Assembly (NCBI GenBank): GCA_046289975.1
Contig: JBKBUQ010000014.1
Location: forward strand, 1-35,182
Origin: UBA2798 sp046289975
Lineage (GTDB): Bacteria; Bacteroidota; Bacteroidia; Flavobacteriales_D; UBA2798
Direction: 5' to 3'
Length of the DNA stretch: 35,182 bases
Below, in pieces: positions 18,297 to 27,400 of this stretch (its first letter is position 1; each line of letters opens with the position of its first letter). A program made the translations under genes and the position numbers. The notes under the pieces were generated by a model. That model was not told the origin of the DNA. It searched no databases and saw nothing but the letters and a program-made list of their open reading frames with translations.

Positions 18297-18328
18297 CAAA
18301 GTTAGCCAAAAAGACCACCCGCACCAAA
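18297..18328 (-). promoter_or_regulatory. Bacteroidota-type promoter of the ALDH gene
   Basis: On the minus strand, TTTG (18328-18325) is followed after 20 bases by TAACTTTG (18304-18297). This fits the Bacteroidota -33 TTTG / -7 TAnnTTTG pattern in both boxes. The -7 box ends 20 bases before the ALDH start, so the predicted transcript leader is short. It is the best-formed promoter seen in the window. Confidence 0.62.
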
Positions 18329-18366
18329 GGAAAATATACCACGGTGATAAATGCTACACAGAAGCA

Positions 18367-19752
18367 TTAAAAGAGCTTCAGCACATCATTCAGGTTGGCG
18401 TACAAAATAAGTCCCAGTAATAGAAGCATCCCCACTGTCTGAGCAATTTCAAGGAATCGCTGATTAGGCGCTTTTCCGCGAACCATTTCATAAAGCAAAA
18501 ACAATACATGTCCTCCATCAAGGGCAGGAATAGGCAAGAGGTTCATGAAGGCGAGGATGATAGAAATAAATGCAGTAAGAAGCCAGAATTGCTGCCAGTC
18601 CCATTCCTTGGGAAACATTCCTCCAATGGAGCCAAATCCACCCAACTGCTTTGCGCCTGCCGGGGAAAAGAGCAGGGCAAGAGATTTTACGTAATTGCTT
18701 AATGTTTCTGTTCCTGTTTTTATGCCTTCAGGAATAGACTCAAGAAAACTGAACGTCTCTGTCTGAAACACCAGACTACGATCTGCTCTGTAAGGCTGAA
18801 TACCCAGTAATCCTTTTTCGTCCAGTTTTGCATTCACATCCATAGGAACACCATCCCGATAAATGTGCAAAGTGATTTCCTGATTGGCCGAGCGCTGAAT
18901 TTGATAAGCCAGTGTTTGAAAATAAGGGGCATCAATTCTTTTTAAACCAAACAAACTATCCGGGAAAACGGATTCGGGAAAAAACACCGGACGCTTAAAA
19001 TCTCGAGTGATTCCAACAAGGCTGTCGTTCATTTTCAATCCTGCCTGTTCACCAATTCCTCCACTGGTAATCTTTTCGATTACAAATGGAAACAACGGTT
19101 CAAAAAGGGAAGATTTGCCGGATTCGAGTAATTGATCTACTATATTTTCAGGAAGCGTTACCAAGTGTGTGCTTCCATTGCGAATAACTTCAATCTGGCG
19201 TGCGCCATCAATCAAAATCATTTTTCCTGCATCCTGATAAGTGCGCGGTTGTTTCCCGTCAACACCTACCAGAATATCTCCGTGTTGAAGCAGCCCTTCT
19301 CCACGCAATACTTCGTTGCGGACATACATTCCATAGCTGGCATTTTCGGTTGGCAGAAACTCGCGCCCCCAAACAAACAATACCATGATGTAAATAAAGT
19401 AGCCCAAAATAAAATTAACCGTAACACCACCAAGCATAATAATCAGTCGTTGCCATGCCGGCTTGCTTCTGAATTCCCATGGTTCCGCCGGTTTTGAAAG
19501 CTGTTCCTTATCCATGCTCTCATCGATCATTCCGGCAATTTTTACATAGCCACCAAGCGGTAACCAGCCCAATCCCCATTCGGTTTCGCCTTTCTTGAAT
19601 TTGAAAAGTGAAAACCAGGGGTTGAAGAACAGGTAGAATTTTTCTACCCGGGTTTTGAACAATCGCGCAGGAATGAAATGTCCAAATTCATGTAAAACAA
19701 TGAGAATGGAAAGGCTGAGTAAGAATTGTCCTGCCTGGACGAGGTAATCCAT
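18367..19752 (-). CDS. rseP: RseP-type site-2 zinc metalloprotease
   Basis: Inner-membrane intramembrane protease of 461 residues. The first membrane helix carries the zinc motif HEFGH (His21, Glu22, His25), and a late helix has NLLPIPALDGGH, which contributes the third zinc ligand (Asp). Between them lie a second hydrophobic helix near residues 105-130 and a periplasmic region holding one or two PDZ-like segments. Family knowledge: RseP/MmpA-type proteases cut anti-sigma factors or remnant signal peptides after a first cleavage. The actual substrate here is unknown, and no sigma or anti-sigma pair is nearby. In many bacteria rseP lies close to dxr; here a plus-strand gene separates them. A perfect TAnnTTTG box lies 17 bases upstream. 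Confidence 0.94.
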   Translation of the reverse strand: MDYLVQAGQFLLSLSILIVLHEFGHFIPARLFKTRVEKFYLFFNPWFSLFKFKKGETEWGLGWLPLGGYVKIAGMIDESMDKEQLSKPAEPWEFRSKPAWQRLIIMLGGVTVNFILGYFIYIMVLFVWGREFLPTENASYGMYVRNEVLRGEGLLQHGDILVGVDGKQPRTYQDAGKMILIDGARQIEVIRNGSTHLVTLPENIVDQLLESGKSSLFEPLFPFVIEKITSGGIGEQAGLKMNDSLVGITRDFKRPVFFPESVFPDSLFGLKRIDAPYFQTLAYQIQRSANQEITLHIYRDGVPMDVNAKLDEKGLLGIQPYRADRSLVFQTETFSFLESIPEGIKTGTETLSNYVKSLALLFSPAGAKQLGGFGSIGGMFPKEWDWQQFWLLTAFISIILAFMNLLPIPALDGGHVLFLLYEMVRGKAPNQRFLEIAQTVGMLLLLGLILYANLNDVLKLF

Positions 19753-19768
19753 GGATGAATGATTTTGT

Positions 19769-19776
19769 CAAAAATA
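19769..19776 (-). promoter_or_regulatory. Candidate -7 box for rseP
   Basis: The minus strand reads TATTTTTG, eight of eight to TAnnTTTG, and ends 17 bases before the rseP start codon. No clear -33 TTTG is found 19-21 bases upstream, so this is a single-box prediction. Confidence 0.4.
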
Positions 19777-19865
19777 CAATTTTATCCACCCGCATCACTG
19801 AAATACGGTAAAGGCCTTATAACTTTCGCCTGGTAAAAGCGTACTGTAATCAAAACACCCGTTCA

Positions 19866-21047
19866 ATGCGATTAATTTCATTTTGGTATCTGACTCTTCT
19901 CTGTTTGTTGCCTTTGGCAGCTTATGCAGATTCTCCTCTTACATCCACACCGTTTTATACGGCGTATATGGATATAAAAGTCATTAAGGACCATGAATCA
20001 GCAGAACGAATCAGCGCTGAAGGATTTCAGTTTCTGGATGGCAATGCTCCTGCTGATCAAAAGGCGGCATTTGTTAATGCCCTCGGTTGGGGAAAAATGC
20101 AGTTTGTAAACAGTTACAGAGAGCATCTCGGAAAAAAATACGGATTGCCCACTGCGTTTTTCGACTCTATACTTGTGTATAAAGGCGATGAACCGGAGAC
20201 TCTGCCGGGCACCGAAAAATTGACTCAGGATGAATTGATGTGTCTCGGGTATATGCAGGCAATGGGTAATTATTTCGAACCGCTTAAAGGACATTATTGC
20301 GCCTACCTTGCGTTTAACCGAGGCGTTCACCGCAGTCAGGCGATGGTTTATGGATTAATTGTTGCTCAGTACAATCTCGATCGTAACTGGTGTTATGTGT
20401 ACCAGGTAATGGAGTATTGCAGAGATCAGCCGGGTATTGAAGCGGATGATTTTCGCGATGAAGCAATGACAATTATTTTTGATTATATCAATCTGTATCA
20501 GTCAGAATGCGAAGAAGAACCGGTCTACGAAGAAGAAGAAGCCCCTTTCGGGCTTGTACAACCTAAACCCGATTATTATTATTTGTACGATTCGATTCAG
20601 GCCAACAAGGGAAAGAAAAATTTTGCTGATCTCGTTATTGAAGAAATTATCCGTCCGGAATATTTCGAAGAATATCAGGGAACAAAAGTGAAAGTGATTA
20701 TTCGCAACACGGGCAGTTCAAGTAGTTTTCCTGCGCTTGCAAAAATGAGTGAAGTGGATTTAAGTCTTGCCGAGGCCAAACGGCTTGGCCTGAAAGGTGA
20801 TGTTTTGCAATATGCTGCGGAGCTCGATAACAGAGGAGATGATCCTGGTGCAGATGATCCATATTTCGAATCATGGACTTACATTCCCACAATTGAACCC
20901 GGCAAACGGTACGTGATTGAGTTTGTGGTGCTCGGTTATTGGATTTATGATCCCAATTGCGATTTCAAGGTGGAATTGGATACGGAAAAGAACATCACCG
21001 AACCAAACGAGAAGAACAATGTGATGTTTTTTGTTGAAGGCGGTTAA
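19866..21047 (+). CDS. Secreted protein with CARDB-like C-terminal region
   Basis: Exported protein of 393 residues. A signal peptide (LTLLCLLPLAAYA) precedes an N-terminal region (about 25-205) that I do not recognise, helical with several Cys and aromatic residues. A short acidic linker (SECEEEPVYEEEEAPFG) leads to a beta-rich C-terminal part. This ends with ELDTEKNITEPNEKNN, the pattern seen at the end of CARDB (cell adhesion-related) domains. No T9SS sorting domain is obvious at the C-terminus, so it may be periplasmic or outer-membrane associated. It stands alone on the plus strand between rseP and dxr, and its stop codon overlaps the dxr stop on the other strand within a TTAA. A weak TAACTTTC box lies at 19820-19827. 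Confidence 0.82.
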   Translation: MRLISFWYLTLLCLLPLAAYADSPLTSTPFYTAYMDIKVIKDHESAERISAEGFQFLDGNAPADQKAAFVNALGWGKMQFVNSYREHLGKKYGLPTAFFDSILVYKGDEPETLPGTEKLTQDELMCLGYMQAMGNYFEPLKGHYCAYLAFNRGVHRSQAMVYGLIVAQYNLDRNWCYVYQVMEYCRDQPGIEADDFRDEAMTIIFDYINLYQSECEEEPVYEEEEAPFGLVQPKPDYYYLYDSIQANKGKKNFADLVIEEIIRPEYFEEYQGTKVKVIIRNTGSSSSFPALAKMSEVDLSLAEAKRLGLKGDVLQYAAELDNRGDDPGADDPYFESWTYIPTIEPGKRYVIEFVVLGYWIYDPNCDFKVELDTEKNITEPNEKNNVMFFVEGG

Positions 21048-22207
21048 ACCAGTTCAGCTGCGATTCGACGCGTTGTAAGATTGGTTGAAATATAATCCTC
21101 CAAAGCAGGGTCTTTTATAAAATCAACTTTCTCCATGCAGGTTTCATTGATGCGGGCAATATCGAGGAACCCGATTTTTTCTTCAAGAAATGCCTGAACA
21201 GCGATTTCGTTTGCTGCATTTAGTACACAAGCGGTGTTACCCCCTTTTTTCATGGCAAGAAACGCAAGATCCAGATTTCTGAAGGTTGCTCTATCTGCCT
21301 GTTCAAAGGTTAGCTGAGGATAATCCATAAAGTTAAATCGTTCAAACGAGCTGTTCAGCCGATCAGGGTAGGTGAGCGCATATTGAATAGGCAATCGCAT
21401 ATCCGGTAAACCCATTTGCGCTTTCATGGAACCATCATTGAACTGAACAATGCTGTGAATAATCGATTGGGGATGTACAATTACGTCAATCTGTTCGTCC
21501 TTCAATCCAAACAACCATTTTGCTTCTATCACCTCGAGGCCTTTGTTCATCAATGAAGCGGAATCAATTGTGATTTTTGCTCCCATTTCCCAATTGGGGT
21601 GCTTCAACGCCTGCGCTTTGGTTACGCTTTTTAGCTCTTCTGCTTTCTTTCCACGGAAGGGTCCACCGGAGGCGGTTAGATAGATCTTTTCAATGGGGTT
21701 GTGGAATTCACCGGCCATACACTGAAAGATAGCCGAGTGTTCAGAGTCGACAGGATATATGTTGACCTGATTTTCTTTGCTTAAACGGGTAATTAGTGCG
21801 CCCGCAACAACTAACGTTTCTTTATTGGCAAGTGCAATGTCTTTACCCGCCTTGATGGCCGCTATTGTGGGGGGTAATCCTGAATAACCGACCATGGCTG
21901 TTAAAACCACATCTATGCTCGACATTGTAACCACATCACAAAGCGATTGCTCTCCGGCAAAAACTTTGATATCGGTATGTGATAAGGCGTCTTTTACTTT
22001 TTGATAAAGCGTTATATCGGTAATGACAACCGTATTAGGATCAAATTTTAAAGCCTGTTCTATAAGCAGGTCGGCGTTTCGGTTGGCGGTAATTACTTCA
22101 AGTGAAAAAGTGTTGGGGTGCTCAGCGATAACTTGTAACGCTTGTGTGCCAATGGAACCTGTTGATCCAAGAACTGCAATTCCTTTTTTGGGTTTTTCCT
22201 GATTCAT
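21044..22207 (-). CDS. dxr: 1-deoxy-D-xylulose 5-phosphate reductoisomerase
   Basis: Cytoplasmic NADPH-dependent enzyme of 387 residues that converts 1-deoxy-D-xylulose 5-phosphate to 2-C-methyl-D-erythritol 4-phosphate, the first committed step of the MEP isoprenoid pathway. Diagnostic segments are the nucleotide-binding LGSTGSIGTQAL, ANKETLVVAG, PVDSEHSAIFQC (metal and substrate site), the flexible-loop region HPNWEMG, and IDSASLMNKGLEVIEA. The length is normal. The ATG overlaps the stop of the upstream TPR/SpoIIE gene as ATGA, so expression is probably coupled to a signalling gene. The stop codon overlaps that of the convergent CARDB-like gene. Confidence 0.97.
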   Translation of the reverse strand: MNQEKPKKGIAVLGSTGSIGTQALQVIAEHPNTFSLEVITANRNADLLIEQALKFDPNTVVITDITLYQKVKDALSHTDIKVFAGEQSLCDVVTMSSIDVVLTAMVGYSGLPPTIAAIKAGKDIALANKETLVVAGALITRLSKENQVNIYPVDSEHSAIFQCMAGEFHNPIEKIYLTASGGPFRGKKAEELKSVTKAQALKHPNWEMGAKITIDSASLMNKGLEVIEAKWLFGLKDEQIDVIVHPQSIIHSIVQFNDGSMKAQMGLPDMRLPIQYALTYPDRLNSSFERFNFMDYPQLTFEQADRATFRNLDLAFLAMKKGGNTACVLNAANEIAVQAFLEEKIGFLDIARINETCMEKVDFIKDPALEDYISTNLTTRRIAAELV

Positions 22208-24375
22208 CGTATGCTAATACCTAAAACACAAATGTCGTCGATTTGTTCCAGCGTGCCTCTCCAGGATAGAATATTTTCCAGCAATACTTCCCTGATTTTT
22301 TCAGGATGTTGTTGCCTGTTGCTCTGAATGAGTTCTTTCATTCTGGAATATTTAAACTTCTTACCGCCAGGACCACCAAACTGATCAGCATAACCGTCGC
22401 TGAATAAAACGAGCAGTTGTCCTTGGTGTAAATGCATGGTGTGTTGTGTAAATGGCTTCCGGTGGATATAGGCCCCAACCGGTTGTTTATCGCCTTTTAT
22501 TTCCATGCAATTTTGTTCGTCAAAGATCCAGATGGGGTTGTTTGCTCCCGCAAATTGTAATTCACGGTTGTTTAAACGACAAAGCGCAATATCCATTCCA
22601 TCATGAATAGCTTCTTTACCTTCTTTGTGAAAGACTTCATCAATCAATTCGTTTACCTTATTCAGAATCGCTGCGGGTTCCTTTATCCCAAACTCTTTTA
22701 CCGCACGCATCAATGCATTATGTGCAACAATACTTACAAATCCTCCCGGCACACCATGACCTGTACAGTCAATTACTCCAAAAATTACATCATTTTCTGC
22801 AAGAGGAATAACCAGGTAGAAATCACCACTGACAATGTCTTTTGGTTCGAAGAGGATAAAATGGTCCTTTAAGTAGTTTAATTCTTTTTGCGTTGGTAAA
22901 ATAGCTTGTTGCAATCGTTTTGCATACTGAATACTATCAGTAATATCTTTGTTTTTCTCTTCAATTAATTTCTTCTGGTTTTCAATAAGGTTGTTTCTGG
23001 TGGTGAGCAATTCATTTGCCATTTTGCGTTGTTTTAACGAGCGAAGAATAAAACCAAGAATAATCAGTAATGACAGTATACCTAGTGCAAGTAAATAATT
23101 GAACAAATTTTGCCGGGCGATCTCCGCTTCTTGCTTTAGTCGCTCCTGATTTGCAATAAACTCATCTTCCTGTTTTTTCTTCTCGTATTTGTAGGCCTGT
23201 TCTTTTTCTACAAGCATGTTTGTGTTTTCCTGGTTTTCAACACTGTCCAGCAATTGATGATAGAGTTTATTGTATCCCAGGGCCTCTTTAAATTGTCCGT
23301 TTGCTTCGTATACCACCGAAGCAGCTCTGTATACCTGGTAGCGATTGATGTAATCCTGGTGGTTTTTTGCAATAGCGATTGCCCGATTTATATGTTGTAG
23401 CGCCTCTGCTTTTTTGTTTGTTTTTGCATAAGCAAGTGCCTTAACATTTAGAATTTCCATTGAAGTAATCAGGTCAGAAATGGAATCGCTTAGAACCAAT
23501 CCTTTGTCAAGATATCCTACTGCATCGCTATATTTATTAAGATGATAAAGTGCAGATCCGATATTTTGGTAAGAAATTGCAAGCCCTCCTTTGTCGCCAA
23601 TTTCTTCTCGAATTTTTAAGGCTTTAAAGTGATGTTCGAGTGATGCCTGATAATTGAATCGACCCACTTCTATCACCCCCATATTGTTATAACAAAGTGC
23701 TAAATCTGTTCTCCAATTCATTTTTTCAGCAATGGAGGTGGCTTGTTTTAACATTGCAATCGCATCATCGTATTTTTTAAGTTTTTCATATACAATTGCA
23801 ATGTTGATTAGCGAAGACACCATTCCATTATTGTCCTTGGTTGATTCGGCAATTTTCAGGGAAGGAAACAGGTATTGCAAGGACTTATTTAAATCGCCCT
23901 TGAGGTAATACACAAGTCCGAGATTACTCAGCGATCCCTGAACTGAATTCAGTCTACCGGATTTGATTCTTAACTCTAAACCTTTTTCGTAGTAATACAC
24001 CGCACTATCATAATTACCCAGGTAATCAAATGCGACCCCTAAATTGTTATAAGTGTTGCCTAGCTGGGAGTCGATGCTGTGTTTTAGCGTTATTGCCAAT
24101 GATTTGCGGTGATGGAAAAGCGCTGGCTCAAAATCACCCTTGTGTACCAGGGCCACCCCCATTACGCTGTGGGCTATGGATAATAATTCCGGGGTTGAGG
24201 TTTGGGTTAATGCCTGTTCGGCTATTTTAATTGCGCTGTCCGGATAGCTTAATGCGAGTTGTTGGCTTTTTTGTAGTTGTTCCCGTAAACTTTTTTCATC
24301 TTCTGCAAAAACAGAACTGGTTCCCAAAGAGGATACAATAACCAAAAGCAGAATCAAACGGATAAACGCAGGCAT
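22204..24375 (-). CDS. TPR-sensor SpoIIE/PP2C-family phosphatase (723 aa)
   Basis: Exported-sensor signalling protein. Order: signal peptide (about 1-24), an array of about eight TPR repeats (about 30-370, with repeated YNNLGVAFDYLGNYDSA-like units), a charged coiled coil, one membrane helix (NYLLALGILSLLIILGFIL, about 430-450), a second coiled coil leading into YAKRLQQAILPT, then a SpoIIE-type phosphatase domain. The metal-binding acidic residues appear in VSGDFY, DCTGHGVPGG, DGMDIA, SDGYADQFGG and the terminal QIDDICVLG. Family knowledge: such PP2C domains dephosphorylate Ser/Thr on partner-switching proteins. No partner is encoded nearby. The TPR part should be periplasmic and the phosphatase cytoplasmic. 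It lies between the Reg_prop sensor and dxr on one strand. Confidence 0.93.
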   Translation of the reverse strand: MPAFIRLILLLVIVSSLGTSSVFAEDEKSLREQLQKSQQLALSYPDSAIKIAEQALTQTSTPELLSIAHSVMGVALVHKGDFEPALFHHRKSLAITLKHSIDSQLGNTYNNLGVAFDYLGNYDSAVYYYEKGLELRIKSGRLNSVQGSLSNLGLVYYLKGDLNKSLQYLFPSLKIAESTKDNNGMVSSLINIAIVYEKLKKYDDAIAMLKQATSIAEKMNWRTDLALCYNNMGVIEVGRFNYQASLEHHFKALKIREEIGDKGGLAISYQNIGSALYHLNKYSDAVGYLDKGLVLSDSISDLITSMEILNVKALAYAKTNKKAEALQHINRAIAIAKNHQDYINRYQVYRAASVVYEANGQFKEALGYNKLYHQLLDSVENQENTNMLVEKEQAYKYEKKKQEDEFIANQERLKQEAEIARQNLFNYLLALGILSLLIILGFILRSLKQRKMANELLTTRNNLIENQKKLIEEKNKDITDSIQYAKRLQQAILPTQKELNYLKDHFILFEPKDIVSGDFYLVIPLAENDVIFGVIDCTGHGVPGGFVSIVAHNALMRAVKEFGIKEPAAILNKVNELIDEVFHKEGKEAIHDGMDIALCRLNNRELQFAGANNPIWIFDEQNCMEIKGDKQPVGAYIHRKPFTQHTMHLHQGQLLVLFSDGYADQFGGPGGKKFKYSRMKELIQSNRQQHPEKIREVLLENILSWRGTLEQIDDICVLGISIR

Positions 24376-24430
24376 TGTGCTAAAATAGAGAATATTGGGA
24401 AGTATTCCAGAGAAGAAGTGAATTATTCTG

Positions 24431-27400
24431 TCAGGGAATTTTTATTCCGATAACCAGTACATCATCCACTTGTTTGCGATTGTTTTTCCAGTTATTGAAT
24501 TCTGTTTCAATAATCGTTTTTTGTTCATCCATTGGGAGCGTGTGTATACGCAGGATAAGCTCCCTGAAATTTCTGCGCATGAATTTTTTCCCGTTTGTTC
24601 CTCCAAATTGATCGATGAATCCATCAGAAGTCATGTACATGGTATCACCCGGTAAAATCGGAAACTCATGAGAGTAAAAATCCTTACCCCTCTCGTTGTA
24701 TCCCCCAATCGCTTCTTTCACGGCTTCCATCTCTATTACTTCTCCGTTTCTAATTAAATAGAGTGGAATGTTAGCACCGGAGAATTGACATAAATTATCC
24801 TTGGTATGAATAGCACACAAACCAATATCCATTCCATCACGTGAGTCTTTGTCTCCGCCATCCTGATGCAGCGCCCGGGTAATTTGCTTGTCCAGGAAGT
24901 GCAAACATTGTTCCGGTCCGGTGAATAATGCGTTGTGGGTAACCTGGTGTAGGTATTCATTTCCAATAAGACTCATAAATGCACCCGGAACACCATGACC
25001 TGTACAATCGGCCAGTGCCCATAAAAAGACATTGTTCACTTTAGCAAACCAATAGAAATCACCGCTTACAATGTCGCGTGGTTTATAGAATACAAATGAG
25101 TTCGGAAATTCGTTTTCAAGAATTACCGCGTGGGGCAATACCGCCTCCTGAATTCGCTTCGCATATTTAACACTGTCAAGAAAATCCTTATTGGCTTGCT
25201 CAAGGGCAATCTCAACGTTCTTTCTGTCGGTAATGTTGGTATATATCGCAATAATCTTGTTGAGCTCATCAGCGTCGTTAAAAACAGGAACAATTGAGCT
25301 TCTTGTCCACTCCACCTCTCCCTGTTGGTTTTGGTGCGGGGAATCATATACAATGGCTTCTCTGGTTTTAGGGAAGTTTTTAAATACGGTTGATAGCGAT
25401 TTGTAGGAACTCAGTTCCTGCAATGTTTTAACTTTCCCGTACGCAGATTCAAAGTATTGTTCCTTTGTGTATCCAATGGTTTTAAAATAGCTGTCGTTGT
25501 ACCACTCTATGTTTCCGTTCTGATCACAAATAATTACTCCTTCATTCATTTTGGAGGCTACAATTGATAGTTTTTGAAGCTGTTCTTTTTGTGCGTTCAG
25601 TTCACTTGTGCGCTCTCTTACTTTTTCCTCAAGTTGTCGTTTTGCTTTGTTGAGGTTTCTGGTTCGGATCAAAAGGAATACGTAAAACAGAATTACAACC
25701 AGCGGAAGCAATAAAGCATAAAACCATTTCTTTTTCCAAAAAGGAGCGTCAACACTAAAACTGAAGTAAACGGGCTCGCTCCAAAATCCATCACTGTTGC
25801 ATGCTTTAACGGCAAAACGATATTCTCCGGGTGGGATATAGGAATAGGTGGCACTGTTTTCTTTGTCTGGTGGCGACCAGTCCTGATCAACACCTTCAAG
25901 CATGTACCGATAGCGTATGTTTTTCGGATTGTAAAAATCAAACGCAATAAAATCAAAAGTGATATGATCGTCGCCGGGATGGAGATTGATGTTGTCGGGC
26001 ATATCAGAACTGAATTGATCGTCCTGATACTTTTCTTTCCAGTTCGTTTTCTCATAGAGCAAACGCATACCCGTAAGCAACAAGGGCGGTGGAGTTGGAT
26101 GCAACTTGTCTTTATCCGGAAAATAACACGTAACACCTTTTATCGTTCCAAACCATAATCGTCCTTTGCGATCTTTTAATACAGAATTGGCATTGCATTC
26201 CATTCCGGTAAAGCCTTCTTCTTTTCCATAGTGACGGATTTCCTTAACGGCCCAGTCTTCGTCGGGAATGATTCGGTCCAGCCCTTTATCTGAGCCAATC
26301 CAAAGATCTCTTCCATCAAACACCATCAGGTATAGGTTGTCGGCGTGTAGTCCATTCTTAGTTCTGAGAATTTCTTTGGTTCCGTTTTTACGCAAAATGA
26401 CTACGCCGCGACTTGTGATTACCCAGGTGTTTCCTTTGGGGTCCCTCCAGCAATCGAGCGCATCGAGTGGACCGTATTCATCTTTTAAAACCTGCTGATG
26501 AAAGTTGGTCCCGTTGAATCGAAACAATCCTTTGTTGGTGCTTACCCAGATATCGTTTCTTCCCATTAAACGCAAACTGAAAACAAGCACACCGGGAAGT
26601 TGTTTTTTGTAACGGTTTTCAAATTCGTTCCCGTTAAACACCATGATCCCGTTTTCGGTTCCAATATATAATTCGCCCGATTCCGGATCTTCAAGAAAAC
26701 AAAATACTTGTCCAACTTCTGTTTCGGATGAATAGGGATAATGATTGATTTTTGTTCCGTCAAATAAAACCGGTCCATCTTCTGTTCCTGCCCAAACTCT
26801 TCCTTTTTTATCTTGATAAAGCGAATGCACAAAAGCATTGGGCATTCCTGTTTCTTCGTTTAGAATGGTAAATTTATTTTCATCGTAAACAGCAATTCCG
26901 TTTTCTGTTCCGAACCAGATCTTTCCGGAATTGTCCTGTAAAATCGATCGTACAAATTGATTGGGTAATCCTGTTTGTTTGTTGAAGTGAATAAAGCGAT
27001 CGCCCATAAATACCGCGCATCCACCACCATCAAATCCAATCCACACATTACCTTGTTTGTCTTCGAATAAACACAACGGAGCAACATCGGGAATCCCGTT
27101 TTCAGATTTAAAATGCTCTGCGCTTGCTCCGTCTTTGCTAAAACGGAAAACGCCATTGGTGTTTGTTGCAACCCATAGGCTGCCGTTTTTATCTAAAAGC
27201 GATGCAACGACCTCTCCTTTTACCTCTTGCGATAAACCGGCTGTAATAAATTTGTTTCCATTAAGCTGAAAGGTTCCCTGCGGGGTGAAAAATAATAATT
27301 CACCCGCTGTTGTTTCGGCAATATCATCAATGTTAAGATTAACAGATGTAGATATGTCGGCAATGTTTTCAAACAACTCGCCTTTGAAGCGGGCAAAACC

